From: Elusimicrobiota bacterium
GTDB lineage: Bacteria > Elusimicrobiota > Elusimicrobia > UBA1565 > JACRDR01
Direction of reading: 5' to 3'
Assembly: GCA_016194745.1 (NCBI GenBank)
Contig: JACQBA010000009.1
Span: 1-64,000, forward strand
DNA length: 64,000 nt
The notes under the pieces were generated by a model. That model did no database searches. It was given only the letters and a program-made list of their open reading frames with translations, and had not been told where the DNA came from. This document shows positions 53,933-61,784 of this stretch, one piece after another. Position numbers and translations under genes: made by a program. Numbering within the stretch: the stretch's first letter is position 1; every line of letters starts with the position of its first letter.

Positions 53933-54778
53933 GTGCGCATCGCCCTGGCGACGTGCCGACGGCTCCCGGAGCCCGATCCCGACGAAAAGCCGCTGCTCGC
54001 CGCGCTCGAGGCGCTGGGCGCCGATGTCGGCACGCTCGCCTGGGACGACCCGCGCGCCGACGCCGGCGCCTTCGATCTCTGCGTGCTCCGCTCGACGTGG
54101 AACTACGTCCATCATCTTCCGGAATTTCTTGCCTGGACCCGAAGGACGTCGAACCGGACGAGGCTGCTCAACCCCGCGAGCATCGTCCGTTGGAACGTGG
54201 ACAAGCGTTACTTGGCGCGCTTCGCGGCTCGCGGGCTGCGCACGGTCCCGACGGCGTACGTGCGCAAGGGTGCCCCGGGACGCCTGCGCGACCTGCTCGG
54301 CCGCCGCGGGTGGACGGACGTCGTCGTAAAGCCCCGCGTCGGCGCCGGGTCGTTCATGACGAAGCGCTTTCCCGGGGCGTCCGCGGACGCCGAGGCTTTT
54401 CTCCACGCGGCGTGCGCCGAACGCGACATGATGGTCCAGCCCTACGTGCGCTCTGTCGAGCGCTACGGCGAGCGCTCGATCATCGCCTTGAGCGGGACGC
54501 TGACCCACTCGATCCGGAAGTCCCCCCGGCTGCACGGGCAGCACGAGAAGGTGAGCGAGGCCACCCGCATCTCGGCGGACGAGCGGCGATTCGCGGAGAA
54601 GGCCCTGGGGCTGCTCGGGAAACCTCCGCTTTACGCCCGTATCGACGTCGCGCGCGACGACCGCGGCGAGCCCATGCTGATGGAGTTCGAACTCATCGAG
54701 CCGTCCTTGTTCTTGATCCAAGAACCGAAAGCCCTCAAGCGCTTCGCCCGCGAGATCGTGCGCGCCGCCGGCGCGTAG
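53933..54778 (+). CDS. ATP-grasp family ligase
   Basis: 281 residues from GTG. An N-terminal pre-ATP-grasp region (LATCRRLPEPDPDEKPLLAALEALG, CVLRSTWNYVHH) is followed by WNVDKRYLARFAARGLRTVPTAY, phosphate-lysine region VVVKPRVGAGSFMTKRF, QPYVRSVERYGERSIIAL and metal-binding LMEFELIEPSLFL. The acidic and asparagine-equivalent positions resemble glutathione-synthetase/RimK-like enzymes that join a carboxylate to an amine. Substrates are not deducible. Tight coupling to a transpeptidase gene suggests a cell-wall or peptide link (inference). Confidence 0.82.
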   Translation: MRIALATCRRLPEPDPDEKPLLAALEALGADVGTLAWDDPRADAGAFDLCVLRSTWNYVHHLPEFLAWTRRTSNRTRLLNPASIVRWNVDKRYLARFAARGLRTVPTAYVRKGAPGRLRDLLGRRGWTDVVVKPRVGAGSFMTKRFPGASADAEAFLHAACAERDMMVQPYVRSVERYGERSIIALSGTLTHSIRKSPRLHGQHEKVSEATRISADERRFAEKALGLLGKPPLYARIDVARDDRGEPMLMEFELIEPSLFLIQEPKALKRFAREIVRAAGA

Positions 54779-54798
54779 GTCAGAATACCCGGAATCGG

Positions 54799-54811
54799 CT
54801 AGGCATTTAGA
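54799..54811 (+). promoter_or_regulatory. CTAGGCATTTAGA box
   Basis: Second copy of the 13-mer found at 48472-48484, here 62 nt before the transpeptidase start. It is followed by GGACCTTAT and GGTACCTAT, which loosely resemble the inverted AGGTCC boxes. Confidence 0.4.
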
Positions 54812-54873
54812 CGGACCTTATCTGGTACCTATTCCCCTTGGGGACGAGGCGCCGTAAGGGCTATCCTTTGACG

Positions 54874-57042
54874 ATGCGCCTTCTGACGCTTCTCACGGAG
54901 CGTGCGGCCGTTCTCGCGGCCGCCGCGAGCATCTGCGTGGTCGCCCACGCAGCCCCGCCGCGGGTCGCGCCCTGCCCGGACCATCGCAGGGTGCTGGAGG
55001 CTTACCGCCTCGACGCCGCCCCGGACCTAAGCGCCTCGGGCATCGATCTTGCCCTCGGCGAATACCGCTTCAAGATGGATGCCGCGTGCGTCGGAGAGGC
55101 TGATCTGCGCGGCGCGATCGAGAAGCGCCTTCGAGATCGCCACGCCGCCGCAGAACGCGACGCGCTGCTGAAGGACGTCCGCGCCGCGTACCCGGCCGAC
55201 GAGCGCTTGGACAACCTCGATCCCGCCCGCGCGCGCCTGCTTGCCCATCTGGTCAAGCGCCCCGATCTGCAGGAAAGCCTCAAGACCGCGGACGGCTTCA
55301 AGAATCTCGTGAAGCTGGTCCACGCTATCCGTCCCGATGGAACGGGCGTAGGCGAGCTTTCGAAGCACTTCGACTCGACTCCCGTCTACGGCGATTTCGA
55401 CGAGTATGGAGCGAGCAGCGAGCCTCCCCCTCCCGATGAAAAGCAGCAGTCGGCGACGTGGAAAGCGTGGGTCCGCCATACCCATCACCGGAGACTGGAC
55501 GCGTTCCTGCTCCCGAGCGAACGGGCCGACCGCTTCTCCGATGTACCGACGCCTTCCATCGGCGGCATCCTATCAGCCGTCCACGAGCCGCGCGCTGGAC
55601 TCAGCCAGCCCGGCGTCGAGAGGCGCCTGCAAGACTGGCTCCGACTCCAGAGCACCGAGGAGATCGCCAAGTACAAGTCCGATCTCATCGCGCTGAGCGC
55701 GTTCCAGAACTCGCAAACGAGCCGGCAGGCGCTTCAGCTCTTGAGCCTGCTCCACGATCCGTCGCTAACGCCCCTGTTTCTGGACCATGTCTCCCGCGAA
55801 GGCCCGACGCGGTTCGCCGCGGCGAGGGCCCTGGGCAGCATCATCGCGAGCCACAAGTCGGCGAGTCCGCTCGGATTCGCGACAACGCACTCCTGGAACC
55901 GCTACATCGATCAAGGCGCGCCGATCCTGGCCAAGGTCGCCGCCGTGAACGGACACGCCAACGACGCCTGGCGCCGCGTAATGACTTCCAACCTGGCCCT
56001 AACCCGGCTCATGGGCGACGAGCAGCGCGCGCGCTTCGCAGCGAGGTTCGACGATCCGAAGGCGCTGCTCAATCTGGTCAGCGTCGCCGACGCGTCGAAG
56101 GACAAACAGACGGTCGACACCCTGCTTACGAGGTTCCGCGCGATGTCGCAGGGAAAGAACCTCCGCGAGTTCCTGCCCACGGGCACGTTGGAGGAAAGGG
56201 ACGCCTCGACGCGGCTAGTCTCGTCCTTGCGCGCGCACGGCCTCCTGCTCGGCGAGGTGCGCCGGGATCCACTGCTCACCTTGACGCTCGCGGCGACCGG
56301 CATTTCCGCCTCCGAGCCGTTCGACCGCTCCGGCGAGGCGCTGCACAACCGGGGAGGGCTCCACCCCGTGCCCCCCGAATTTCGAGACATGCACCTCGAC
56401 CAGCCCCGGGTGGCCGAGCCCGAGGCCATTGCAGAGATCCAAGCGACGTTCCGAGAGAAGCAGGTGGTCTGGCCGCCTCGCGGGCTCTTCCTCCGCGCAT
56501 TCAAGATGGACAAGGAGCTCGAGCTCTGGGCGCAGAGCGAAAAGGGCGCGCTCGTCCTCGTGAAGACTTTTCCCATCTGCGCGGCGTCCGGCGCGCCGGG
56601 ACCGAAGCGGACCGAGGGCGACCTCCAGGTGCCGGAGGGCGTCTACGAGATCACGCAGTTCAAGCCGCGCAGCAGCTTCCACGTCTCGATGGGGCTCAAC
56701 TATCCCAATGCCTCGGACCGCATCCGCGGAGGGCCGGCGCCCGGCCACAGTATCTTCATCCACGGCAAGTGCGCGTCGATCGGGTGCCTGGCGATTGAGG
56801 ACGAAGGCGCCACGCAGCTCTACGTCGCCTCAGTCGAGGCGAGGTCTGCGGGGCAGATGAAGCTTCCCATCCATATTTTCCCTACGCGCCTTAACGGCGA
56901 CGGTCTGGCCAAGCTCAAGGAGCTGCATCCCGAGAAGATGGATTTTTGGAACGAACTCGAGCCGCTCTACAGCCGCTTCGAGTGGTCCCGCACGGTCCCC
57001 AGCGTCACGATCGACGCCGCCGGCGCCTACCGTCTAAGATAA
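54874..57042 (+). CDS. large exported protein with C-terminal YafK-type L,D-transpeptidase domain
   Basis: 722 residues. The signal peptide MRLLTLLTERAAVLAAAASICVVAHA is followed by a helical N-terminal region of about 490 residues with HEAT-like pairs (LLSLLHDPSLTPLFLDHVSREGPTRFAAARALGSI). The C-terminal 205 residues are a YkuD/YafK domain: WPPRGLFLRAFKMDKELELW, FPICAASGAPGPKRTEGDLQVPEGVYEI and H630-G-K-C-A-S-I-G-C638. This domain is a clear paralogue of the 53181 gene product. All expected catalytic residues are present. TATCCT lies 6 nt before the ATG. The helical part may recognise a partner or the glycan. Confidence 0.87.
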   Translation: MRLLTLLTERAAVLAAAASICVVAHAAPPRVAPCPDHRRVLEAYRLDAAPDLSASGIDLALGEYRFKMDAACVGEADLRGAIEKRLRDRHAAAERDALLKDVRAAYPADERLDNLDPARARLLAHLVKRPDLQESLKTADGFKNLVKLVHAIRPDGTGVGELSKHFDSTPVYGDFDEYGASSEPPPPDEKQQSATWKAWVRHTHHRRLDAFLLPSERADRFSDVPTPSIGGILSAVHEPRAGLSQPGVERRLQDWLRLQSTEEIAKYKSDLIALSAFQNSQTSRQALQLLSLLHDPSLTPLFLDHVSREGPTRFAAARALGSIIASHKSASPLGFATTHSWNRYIDQGAPILAKVAAVNGHANDAWRRVMTSNLALTRLMGDEQRARFAARFDDPKALLNLVSVADASKDKQTVDTLLTRFRAMSQGKNLREFLPTGTLEERDASTRLVSSLRAHGLLLGEVRRDPLLTLTLAATGISASEPFDRSGEALHNRGGLHPVPPEFRDMHLDQPRVAEPEAIAEIQATFREKQVVWPPRGLFLRAFKMDKELELWAQSEKGALVLVKTFPICAASGAPGPKRTEGDLQVPEGVYEITQFKPRSSFHVSMGLNYPNASDRIRGGPAPGHSIFIHGKCASIGCLAIEDEGATQLYVASVEARSAGQMKLPIHIFPTRLNGDGLAKLKELHPEKMDFWNELEPLYSRFEWSRTVPSVTIDAAGAYRLR

Positions 57043-57046
57043 GAAC

Positions 57047-57649
57047 CTACGGCTGCCTGGATTCGTTCTCCGGCCTATGACACTTGAACTCGGATAGGCG
57101 GTCGTCCAGCGTCTTCCAAACCGGGTCCGCGAAGGGACGCGGCGACAGCGCGACGAGAACGGCGTTCCGCTTCTCCGCGTCGCATTTGAGCGTCCTATGT
57201 CGAGCGTTGAGAGTGATCGCCTGCCCCGTGACGAAAGGGTCGTACGTCTCCACCTTGGCTTCCCCGGAAGCGCCGAGTACGACCTTGTAGCCCGTCGGGT
57301 CGAACTTGCGCTTCTTCCCCCCCACGGCATCGCACAATCCGCGGAAGTAGACGAGAAGTTCGTCGCCCAGGGTCTTGGCGTCCGGCGGAGCATCCTCGAT
57401 CCACCAGAGAAAGGCATAGGACCAATACCCCTCGGCCTTCAGGTCGCGGAAGCCCGGCATGAAGCGGAGCTCCTCGACGCCCTTGTGCTTGAGCGCCGGA
57501 GCGAAATCGAGCGGAAACGGGATGGTCTCCGTCTTCCAGCCGGCCGGAGCGGGCCAAGCGAAGCCGTGAGCGGCGGCGGGAGGCAAGGCCGCGGCGTTCA
57601 GTTTCATGATCGTCAATACGGCCAAGAGAATGAGCGGGATCGTCTTCAT
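57047..57649 (-). CDS. exported hypothetical protein
   Basis: 200 residues. The signal peptide (MKTIPLILLAVLTIMKLNA) is followed by GFAWPAPAGWKTETIPFPLDFAPAL, YWSYAFLWWIEDAPPDAKTLGDELLVYFRGL and LSPRPFADPVWKTLDDRLSEFKCH. This resembles a family of short periplasmic proteins with a conserved WxY/FLWWIE core, but I cannot name it. It is convergent with the transpeptidase gene, 4 nt apart. Confidence 0.7.
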   Translation of the reverse strand: MKTIPLILLAVLTIMKLNAAALPPAAAHGFAWPAPAGWKTETIPFPLDFAPALKHKGVEELRFMPGFRDLKAEGYWSYAFLWWIEDAPPDAKTLGDELLVYFRGLCDAVGGKKRKFDPTGYKVVLGASGEAKVETYDPFVTGQAITLNARHRTLKCDAEKRNAVLVALSPRPFADPVWKTLDDRLSEFKCHRPENESRQP

Positions 57650-57798
57650 GGCTCCATCCTAGCGGATGGGCGAGCGCCCGGTCCATTGCATTCGCCTGAA
57701 TTCGGAATTGCTCGGAACTGACGACGCGCGCCCACGCGATCTCGATAACTCGAGAAGCTCGAAGAGGACGCGACATGGCGGAGAGTCCCAAACCGCGC

Positions 57799-57804
57799 TA
57801 CAAT
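57799..57804 (+). promoter_or_regulatory. -10 TACAAT, 7 nt before start
   Basis: TACAAT, seven bases, then ATG 57812. The earlier ATG at 57803 lies inside the hexamer and is unlikely to be used. Confidence 0.5.
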
Positions 57805-57811
57805 GCCTCGC

Positions 57812-58444
57812 ATGCGCGGCCTCCTCCTGATCGCCGCCTGCCTCGCCGCGCCCGTGCAGGCGTTCGCGACGGCCGGCTTCGCGGAGCGCCACTCCGAGCT
57901 CAAGTACAACGACTGGGCGACGGTGCATTGGATCCACCCCGGAGACGGCTGCGACGTCGGCAAGTACTGTCTCTCCTTCCGAAAGACGGGCGGCGGCTGG
58001 TTCACCGGGCTCGAAGGCTCCTTCGAGCGGGTCAGCCTGCCCGTGCGGGGAGAGCCTCGCGTCCTGGCCGAGCGCCAGCGCGACCATCAATGGATCCTCT
58101 ACGACCTACGGGAGGGGAAGCTGCTCCTCGAGACCGGCTCGATAGACGCGGCCATGGCCGCCTGGACGGCCGGCGGAAAGCGGGCGCCGCGGCTAGCGGA
58201 CGCGCAGCGCGCCTCCGGACTCCGTCAAATGTGGAGCTCGTGGGGCGGGAACCTGCTCTTCGCGGCGATCCTGTTCTTGCCCTTCATGGTCATCGGCGCC
58301 GGCCCCTTCCTCGTGTTCCTCGCAGTGCGGCTCTTCCGTAAATCGGCGACGCCCTGGCGTTCGCTCGACTATGTCCTGTTCGCGCTTCTCGGATCGCCCG
58401 CCCTGCTCGTCGGACTACTATTCCTGCGCGGCTGCGCCGGCTGA
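57812..58444 (+). CDS. exported/membrane protein with C-terminal transmembrane helices, function unknown
   Basis: 210 residues. The signal peptide MRGLLLIAACLAAPVQAFA is followed by an extracytoplasmic part with HSELKYNDWATVHWIHPGDGCDVGKYCLSF and YDLREGKLLLETGS. Two hydrophobic segments follow at about 148-171 (LLFAAILFLPFMVIGAGPFLVFLAVRLF) and 188-206 (YVLFALLGSPALLVGLLFL). A periplasmic sensor or assembly part is possible but unsupported. No family recognised. Confidence 0.65.
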   Translation: MRGLLLIAACLAAPVQAFATAGFAERHSELKYNDWATVHWIHPGDGCDVGKYCLSFRKTGGGWFTGLEGSFERVSLPVRGEPRVLAERQRDHQWILYDLREGKLLLETGSIDAAMAAWTAGGKRAPRLADAQRASGLRQMWSSWGGNLLFAAILFLPFMVIGAGPFLVFLAVRLFRKSATPWRSLDYVLFALLGSPALLVGLLFLRGCAG

Positions 58445-58458
58445 TCGCCGGTGAGGGA

Positions 58459-59328
58459 TCACTTGACCCCGGACGCGATCCAGATGGCGTAGGGGAAGGT
58501 CGGCCGCCCGTTCTTCATGAAGCTTGCCGCCGCAGCGACCACCTTGTCGCGGCAGCGCGTGCGCGCGGCGTCGTCGGCCTTGGAGAGCGGTCCCGCGATC
58601 GGCGCGGCGATCTCGGTCATCATCGTCCAATAGTGGACAGGATCGTCGTAGTCGCGTTCGCCCGAGATCTCGCTCGCGCGCACTTCGCGAAATCCCGCCT
58701 TCTCGAGGGTCCCGGCGAGCGCGCCCGGCGCGCCGAGGCGAAAGAGCCCCGGCATGTCCGGCGCGGGCGCAGGCAGTCCGAGCTCCGCGTTGACGACGTC
58801 GGAGATGGTCGTAGCCCACGGGTTCTTCTTCGCCTCGCCCCAGGCGCACAAGGCGAGCCGACCTCCGGCCTTGAGCACCCGGAAAAACTCCGCGACGCCC
58901 TTCGCCGGATCGGGGAAGAACATGACGCCCATGCGGCAGATCACCGCGTCGAAGGCCCCGTCCTTGAAGGGCAGGGCACAGGCGTCCGCGACCTTCGTTT
59001 CATAGGAAGCGACGCCGAGCTTCTTGGCCTTGTCCTGGGCGTTGCGCAGCATCTCCTCCGAAAGGTCGGTCCCGGTGACCTTGCCCTTGGGCCCGACGAT
59101 CGTCGCGGCGGTGAGCCCGGGCTCGCCCGTCCCGCAGGCGACGTCGAGCACCGTCATGCCGGGCGCGAGCCGCGCTTCCTTCAAAATGCCCTCGCCGGCC
59201 GGACGGAGAAAGTCCATCGCGAAGTCGTCCCATTTTTTCCAGCCGGGAGCGAACTTGTTCCAGCTGTCGCGCTGCTTGTCGCGGATCTCGTCCAGCGTCG
59301 GCTTCGCCGCGTTCGTCGTGGTAGTCAT
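58459..59328 (-). CDS. class I SAM-dependent methyltransferase (UbiE/COQ5-like)
   Basis: 289 residues. SAM motif I is VLDVACGTGEPGLTAATIVG, followed by GTDLSEEMLRNAQDKAKKLG, DACALPFKDGAFDAVICRMGVMFF and FFRVLKAGGRLALCAWG, i.e. the UbiE/Methyltransf_11 pattern. Unlike UbiE proper it has an extra C-terminal domain of about 100 residues. It has a normal leader with GGGAGGA Shine-Dalgarno and TAGAAT at 59353-59358 (minus). Substrate unknown; quinone or lipid are possibilities. Confidence 0.88.
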   Translation of the reverse strand: MTTTTNAAKPTLDEIRDKQRDSWNKFAPGWKKWDDFAMDFLRPAGEGILKEARLAPGMTVLDVACGTGEPGLTAATIVGPKGKVTGTDLSEEMLRNAQDKAKKLGVASYETKVADACALPFKDGAFDAVICRMGVMFFPDPAKGVAEFFRVLKAGGRLALCAWGEAKKNPWATTISDVVNAELGLPAPAPDMPGLFRLGAPGALAGTLEKAGFREVRASEISGERDYDDPVHYWTMMTEIAAPIAGPLSKADDAARTRCRDKVVAAAASFMKNGRPTFPYAIWIASGVK

Positions 59329-59474
59329 GGTGTCCTCCCAGGGGATAGGCAGATTCTATCATGACCGCGCGCTCCGAGGCCATGGCGAGCGCAGGATTTC
59401 CGCTGCGATCAGCCGTAATGCACGACTCGACTCACCTCTCGACGGTCTCGCGGAGGGGAAGGGACGGCAAAGCC

Positions 59475-59500
59475 GGTGGACCTGAGAGGGGTCGAACCCG
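59475..59500 (-). other. degenerate tRNA 3'-end fragment (tRNA-Ala-like)
   Basis: GGTGGACCTGAG then GTCGAACCC match the 3' half of the intact tRNA-Ala at 61158-61231 (about 22 of 25 bases, same strand). The anticodon and D arms are absent and the T stem no longer pairs well. It abuts the rlmN stop codon. Possible attachment-site scar. Confidence 0.5.
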
Positions 59501-59501
59501 C

Positions 59502-60554
59502 TCAGCGGAAAGCCACGCGGCCCGCGAGTTGACCGCACGCGGCGTCGATATCGTCGCCGCGTGTGCGGCGGGTGGTCGTCAGTATCCCGGCGACGTTGAG
59601 ACGGTCGTTAAAGCGCTTGATTACGTCAGAGGTCGAACGCGAGAAACCGGAGCGCTCGAAAGGGTTGAAGGGGATGAGGTTGACCTTGCTCGGCACGTCC
59701 GAGAGAAGCGCGATGAGGGCCGCCGCGTCGCGCTCCCCATCGTTGACGCCGGCCAACATGACGTACTCGAACGTGATGAAATCGCGCGGCGAGCGAGCGC
59801 TATAGCGGCGACAGGCGGCCAGCAGGCTCGCCAGCGAGTACTTGCGGTTGACGGGCATCAGCCGGTCTCGCAGTTCGTCATAGGCGGCGTGCAGGGAGAC
59901 GGCGAGCGCCACCGGGCACTCGGCGGCGAGCCGGTCCATCATGGGCACGATTCCCGATGTGGAAACGGTCACCCGGCGGCGCGCCAGTCCGTAGGCGTCG
60001 TCGTCCAGCATGAGCCGCAGCGCAGGCAGGAGATTGTCGAGATTGAGCAGCGGCTCGCCCATGCCCATGAGCACCACGTTCGTGATCACGCGATGGCCGG
60101 CGCGCGCCCCCCCAGAGGCGCGCAGAACGCGTTCGGCCCTCCAGAGCTGGAAGATGATCTCGGCCGTCGAGAGATTGCGGCGGAAGCCCTGCCGGCCGGT
60201 CGAGCAGAACACGCACTCCATCGCGCAGCCGGCCTGCGTCGAGACGCACAGCGTCCCGCGAGTCTCCTCCGGAATGAACACCGTCTCGATCGCGCTGCCC
60301 CCGCCGATATCGAACAGCCACTTGCGCGTTCCGTCGCCCGACAGCGTATCGGCCTTAACGGACAAAGTCCCGACCGTGGCCGCGCGCTCCAGCTTCTCGC
60401 GAAACGCCTTGGCGAGCCCGCTCATGCGACCAAACTCTCCCTCGCCCTCTCGATGAAGGCAGCGGAGCAGCCGGCGTGCGCGCAACGGAGACTCGTCGAG
60501 CCCGGCGGCGAACCGGACCATAGACGGTCCATCGAGATCGAGAAGATTGATCAA
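59502..60554 (-). CDS. rlmN: 23S rRNA (adenine(2503)-C(2))-methyltransferase
   Basis: A 350-residue radical-SAM RlmN. Cluster motif C110-x3-C114-x2-C117 lies in [16 protein letters not shown], with [59 protein letters not shown] and the methyl-carrying Cys (C340) in [11 protein letters not shown]. It methylates A2503 of 23S rRNA and, in some bacteria, A37 of tRNA. The start is TTG at 60554, because the family N-terminus (INLLDLDG) begins there; the next ATG is 11 codons in. Confidence 0.95.
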   Translation of the reverse strand: MINLLDLDGPSMVRFAAGLDESPLRARRLLRCLHREGEGEFGRMSGLAKAFREKLERAATVGTLSVKADTLSGDGTRKWLFDIGGGSAIETVFIPEETRGTLCVSTQAGCAMECVFCSTGRQGFRRNLSTAEIIFQLWRAERVLRASGGARAGHRVITNVVLMGMGEPLLNLDNLLPALRLMLDDDAYGLARRRVTVSTSGIVPMMDRLAAECPVALAVSLHAAYDELRDRLMPVNRKYSLASLLAACRRYSARSPRDFITFEYVMLAGVNDGERDAAALIALLSDVPSKVNLIPFNPFERSGFSRSTSDVIKRFNDRLNVAGILTTTRRTRGDDIDAACGQLAGRVAFR

Positions 60555-60644
60555 GAAAAAGGTGGTGGGCCCGAGCGTACGAACTTCGCCACTGGCTTAG
60601 CGGACTTTAGAACTGCGCGTAAACGCCATGCTCTGACTGAATAA

Positions 60645-61049
60645 TTACTTACCACACATCAAGAAAATGACATCCGTATTCTGTTTTTCCTTAAGTCGTC
60701 GAAGTCTCTCGATGAGGGCCTTGGATTTGGGAGCTTTTGCATTCTTGAAGACGATCGTATGCCATGCTTGATCCTTTCTGGATTGGAGATAGTCTTGATA
60801 TTGGCTCGACAGGAGATAATCCAGATAATCAATGATCGCTTTATTATTCCAGACGCGATTGACTGGCGCATGATCGAAGCCCTGCGACGCCTTGAGCCAC
60901 CCCTTCTCACGTGCTTGTTCCAGCGCCTGAGGGCAGGCCGCTGCGCTAGATTCCTTAATCAATGAAAGGTCATCAGCAGCAACAGACCGATAGCGTGCAG
61001 CCAAGATTACTACCGCCGTTATGAAAATGCTCGTCTTAGATCGAGCCAT
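60645..61049 (-). CDS. AT-rich exported orphan protein
   Basis: 134 residues. The start MARSKTSIFI has an AGAGG Shine-Dalgarno sequence. A hydrophobic N-terminus (SIFITAVVILAARYRSVAA) is followed by a basic helical part with ESSAAACPQALEQAREKGW, NNKAIIDYLDYLLSSQYQDYL and IERLRRLKEKQNTDVIFLMCGK. GC content and codon choice are visibly lower than in all neighbours (many A/T third positions), pointing to recent acquisition. No family recognised. Confidence 0.6.
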   Translation of the reverse strand: MARSKTSIFITAVVILAARYRSVAADDLSLIKESSAAACPQALEQAREKGWLKASQGFDHAPVNRVWNNKAIIDYLDYLLSSQYQDYLQSRKDQAWHTIVFKNAKAPKSKALIERLRRLKEKQNTDVIFLMCGK

Positions 61050-61091
61050 TTTGCCTCTTTGAGTCACGTTAATGATATCAGAAGGCCTCCA

Positions 61092-61110
61092 GTGTCGTAA
61101 AGTTCGACAC
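61092..61110. repeat. small palindrome GTGTCG-N7-CGACAC
   Basis: A 6-bp inverted repeat around TAAAGTT lies between the AT-rich orphan and tRNA-Ala. It may be a terminator stem, a REP-like unit or part of an integration footprint. Confidence 0.4.
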
Positions 61111-61157
61111 CTCGTCGGGTTGATCTAAAAAATGGCTGATTCTAAAGCGGAAAAAGA

Positions 61158-61231
61158 TGGTGGACCTGAGGGGAGTCGAACCCCTAATATCTCCATGCCA
61201 TGGAGGCGTGATCCCATTTCACCACAGGCCC
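61158..61231 (-). tRNA. tRNA-Ala (anticodon GGC)
   Basis: Acceptor GGGCCTG/CAGGTCC contains the G3:U70 pair that defines alanine tRNAs. The anticodon loop ATGGCAT gives GGC, the T arm is AGGGG-TTCGACT-CCCCT, the discriminator is A73, and CCA is encoded at 61158-61160. One mismatch is seen at position 27-43. Confidence 0.93.
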
Positions 61232-61264
61232 GTATCGTCGGCGTTATGCTGCCCGACTAAAACT

Positions 61265-61346
61265 TGCGCGAGGGGAGACTTGAACTCCCACGGGTTGCCC
61301 CATACGCACCTCAAGCGTACGCGTCTGCCAGTTCCGCCACCCGCGC
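61265..61346 (-). tRNA. tRNA-Leu (anticodon GAG)
   Basis: Class II tRNA with a long variable arm. Acceptor GCGCGGG/CTCGCGC, anticodon stem TACGC/GCGTA with loop TTGAGGT giving GAG, T arm GGGAG-TTCAAGT-CTCCC. CCA is not encoded (AAG follows), unlike the other two tRNAs here. It lies 16 nt downstream of secG and is probably co-transcribed. Confidence 0.93.
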
Positions 61347-61362
61347 GTCAATCTGCTTCCGC

Positions 61363-61752
61363 CTACTTCTTGGCGGGAGTTTTCCCCTCGGCCTCGACCA
61401 TCGGGGCCTTCCGGGGAGCCTTCTCGTCCGGCGCACTGCTCTCGCTCGGCGCCGGAGGCTGTTGAGGGGCCTCCTTCGGCGGCGCCGGCGGCATGCGGTA
61501 CTTCGACGTCACGCTCGTCATCCCGGAACGTCCGGACAAGAGCGTCAGAAAAAGAGAGGTCACGGCGAAGGTGATCGCCAGGCCGGCCGTCAGCTGCTTC
61601 ATGAAGCTCGTGCTCGACGGCGCATTGAAGAGGGCGTCTCCCCCGCCTCCGCCGAAAACGTTGAAGCCGGCTCCCCGTCCCGCCTGGAGCAGGATCACCA
61701 GGATCATGAGCGCGCAGTTGACCACATGGACCGTCAATAAGAATGTGTACAT
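61363..61752 (-). CDS. secG: preprotein translocase subunit SecG
   Basis: 129 residues. Two transmembrane helices (about 3-20 and 53-72) are joined by the conserved loop LLQAGRGAGFNVFGGGGGDALFNAPSSTSFMKQLT, which is diagnostic of SecG. The C-terminal 50 residues form a Pro/Ala/Lys/Glu-rich tail that most SecG proteins lack or have shorter. TATAAT (61767-61772 on this strand) lies 14 nt before the ATG. Context pgk-secG-tRNA-Leu is common in bacteria. Confidence 0.95.
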   Translation of the reverse strand: MYTFLLTVHVVNCALMILVILLQAGRGAGFNVFGGGGGDALFNAPSSTSFMKQLTAGLAITFAVTSLFLTLLSGRSGMTSVTSKYRMPPAPPKEAPQQPPAPSESSAPDEKAPRKAPMVEAEGKTPAKK

Positions 61753-61766
61753 GGCTTGAAGGGGTT

Positions 61767-61772
61767 ATTATA
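61767..61772 (-). promoter_or_regulatory. extended -10 TGGTATAAT for secG-tRNA unit
   Basis: Minus-strand TGGTATAAT lies 14 nt before the secG ATG, giving a predicted leader of about 7 nt. It would also drive tRNA-Leu and perhaps tRNA-Ala. Confidence 0.55.
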
Positions 61773-61784
61773 CCAGATTCGCGG

